In this document: positions 62,912 through 64,000 of the stretch, in pieces
How positions within the stretch are numbered: the stretch's first letter is position 1
Layout of the letters: each line of letters starts with the position of its first letter
Assembly: GCF_004103715.1 (NCBI RefSeq)
Contig: NZ_CP035282.1
Span: forward strand, 3,248,501-3,312,500
Direction: 5' to 3'
Source of the DNA: Acidilutibacter cellobiosedens
GTDB taxonomy: Bacteria; Bacillota; Clostridia; Tissierellales; Acidilutibacteraceae
Length of the DNA: 64,000 nucleotides
Program-made: the position numbers and the translations under genes
Notes under the pieces: generated by a model
The model's database searches: none
What the model saw: the letters and a program-made list of their open reading frames with translations, nothing else
Told to the model about the DNA's origin: nothing

Positions 62912-64000
62912 ATGAATAGGAGCGGAAGAAAATGTGTGCTTTATCCTTGCGTTAGTACCGAAATGCAGGTTGATGGTTTCAGCTTGGACGGGCAGAAAAA
63001 CAGCTTAAAGCGTTTTGCGGACAGGGAAGAAATGGAGATTGTAGACATTCACGAAGATCCCGGTAAATCCATAAAGGGCAGACCCGCCTTTAAACAAATG
63101 CTCTGTGATATTGAAAATGGCTTGGATATTGATTATATTTTAGTCTATAAGCTCCCCCGCTTTGGCAGAAACGCAGCCGATATTTTGAATTCCTTGGAAC
63201 ACGTTCAATCCTTTGGTGTGAACTTAATTTGCATTGAGGAAGAAATCGATTCCTCACAAACAAGCGGAAAGCTCTTAATCTCCGTGTTATCTGCCGTTGC
63301 TAAAATAGAGCGTGAAAATATCATTGAGCAGACAATGAACGGACGAAAAGAAAAAGCCCGTCAAGGCGGCTGGGACGGCGGGTCTGCTCCCTATGGTTAC
63401 TACCTCAAAGACAAGCAGCTCTATATTCAAGAAGATGAAGCCGAAGCGGTACGCATTATCTTTGACAAATATGTGAATGGTAATATGGGGTTTTATAAAA
63501 TTGCCAATTACCTTAATTTGCAGGGTATCCAAAAAATCAAATGTGCCAATGGTGCTCTCGCTGGGTGGAGTACGCATTTTGTCAGAATGATAATCGACAA
63601 TCCTGTGTACTCTGGAAAGATCGCCTTTGGCAGACGAACGAGAGAAAAGGTCAAAGGCACGAAAAATGAGTACATTATCACAGATGATCAGCACGATGCT
63701 ATTATATGTGAGGAACTATGGAACCAGGCACATGAAAAGCGAGAAATAGCAGGCATAAAATCCCCATCTAAAATTGGCCGGGACAGGGCACACTTATTAA
63801 GCGGCATTCTAAAATGCCCGAAATACGGTGGCCCGATGTACACCAACAAACACGCTTGGACAAACAAGGACAGTACATATAAAGAAATTTACTATTATAT
63901 GTTCAGTAAAGCTCGGATAGCGCGGGGAAAAAACTGTGACTATAAGTCTATGCTCAAAAAAACCGATATTGAACCGCTTGTCATTGAGGCAATCAGAGAA
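62912..64000 (+). CDS. large serine recombinase (TndX/TnpX type), partial
   Basis: 363 codons to the window edge; GGAGG 7 nt before ATG. The resolvase domain shows YPCVSTEMQVDGFSLDGQ, YKLPRFGRNAADIL and SAVAKIERENIIEQTMNGR, then a recombinase domain (GSAPYGYYLKDKQLYI, ADNPVYSG-like IDNPVYSGKIAFGR) and a zinc-ribbon region. Normally it excises and integrates a mobile element. The catalytic Arg of YxRVST is Cys, and two zinc-ribbon cysteines are altered (CPKYGG; YYYMFSKAR), so it may be inactive. Confidence 0.88.
   Translation, partial: MNRSGRKCVLYPCVSTEMQVDGFSLDGQKNSLKRFADREEMEIVDIHEDPGKSIKGRPAFKQMLCDIENGLDIDYILVYKLPRFGRNAADILNSLEHVQSFGVNLICIEEEIDSSQTSGKLLISVLSAVAKIERENIIEQTMNGRKEKARQGGWDGGSAPYGYYLKDKQLYIQEDEAEAVRIIFDKYVNGNMGFYKIANYLNLQGIQKIKCANGALAGWSTHFVRMIIDNPVYSGKIAFGRRTREKVKGTKNEYIITDDQHDAIICEELWNQAHEKREIAGIKSPSKIGRDRAHLLSGILKCPKYGGPMYTNKHAWTNKDSTYKEIYYYMFSKARIARGKNCDYKSMLKKTDIEPLVIEAIRE

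Noticed and set aside
63287-63694. 135-codon minus-strand ORF.
   Set aside because: Antisense shadow of the serine recombinase gene.

Overview
The window is AT-rich, with strong GGAGG-type ribosome binding sites, heavy use of GTG and TTG starts, and gene families typical of anaerobic low-GC Firmicutes (LicT/PTS, PadR, XRE, IS21, IS630, RAYT transposases, conjugative-element debris). I read it as an accessory region of a Clostridia chromosome, perhaps Tissierellales/Sedimentibacter-like; that is inference from gene content only. No tRNA, rRNA or CRISPR array was found. The GC content is mosaic: about 1-3.4 kb and 57-62 kb are visibly richer in G+C than the rest.

Layout. 1-3.5 kb (minus): small HTH protein, response regulator, short-loop histidine kinase, ABC ATPase and FtsX-type permease (cut by the window edge), coupled as one operon. 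3.6-5.3 kb: a methyltransferase and the debris of an ABC-F ATPase. 5.3-8.6 kb: a split ThrE-like exporter, proC and an M24 aminopeptidase. 9-10.6 kb: an ECF sigma factor coupled to a large repetitive cytosolic protein. 10.8-11.8 kb: Lrp and an AhpD-like protein, divergent. 12-17.6 kb: a 1370-residue coiled-coil FtsX permease, its ATPase and a divergent TetR. 17.7-21.1 kb: two methyltransferases, an alpha/beta hydrolase and a PadR-DUF4180 fusion with a 42-bp perfect palindrome at its promoter. 21.3-26.1 kb: TetR genes and an ABC-2 exporter whose ATPase has been deleted internally. 26.3-28.4 kb: an rph-type phosphotransferase beheaded by a RAYT transposase.

28.5-38 kb (minus) is the most coherent system. 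EIIA, the LicT antiterminator, a PTS EIIBC, an M81 (MlrC) peptidase, CutC and a DUF7916-like protein are preceded by two LicT RAT/terminator switches and by a duplicated palindromic leader in front of EIIBC and mlrC. EIIBC is split by an intact IS21-family element with a 5-bp target duplication, so the system appears recently disabled. 38-42.7 kb: an AbrB-regulated ABC-2 exporter bracketed by a dispersed GGGAACATATCC repeat, a GNAT gene and a hydrolase whose TetR regulator is split by an IS630 element (TA duplication). 44.6-48 kb is an antibiotic-resistance-like operon (Mef-type MFS pump, nucleotidyltransferase, Vat-type and GNAT acetyltransferases) behind a leader ORF and attenuator. 48.2-51.8 kb: an XRE regulator fused to a desulfoferrodoxin-like domain, and an AAA/VWA/GIY-YIG gene trio.

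51.9-56 kb is a graveyard: serine-recombinase tail, nested IS630 fragments, a broken secreted protein, a decayed agr-like AgrC/AgrA pair and an internally deleted TyrRS fragment. 56.1-62 kb (plus) holds an XRE-pentapeptide regulator with an ABC-2 exporter, a KTR zinc-ribbon gene and a second MacB-like ABC module bounded by duplicated KTR ends. The window closes with conjugative-element remnants (sigma-like fragment) and a large serine recombinase that has lost active-site and zinc-ribbon residues.
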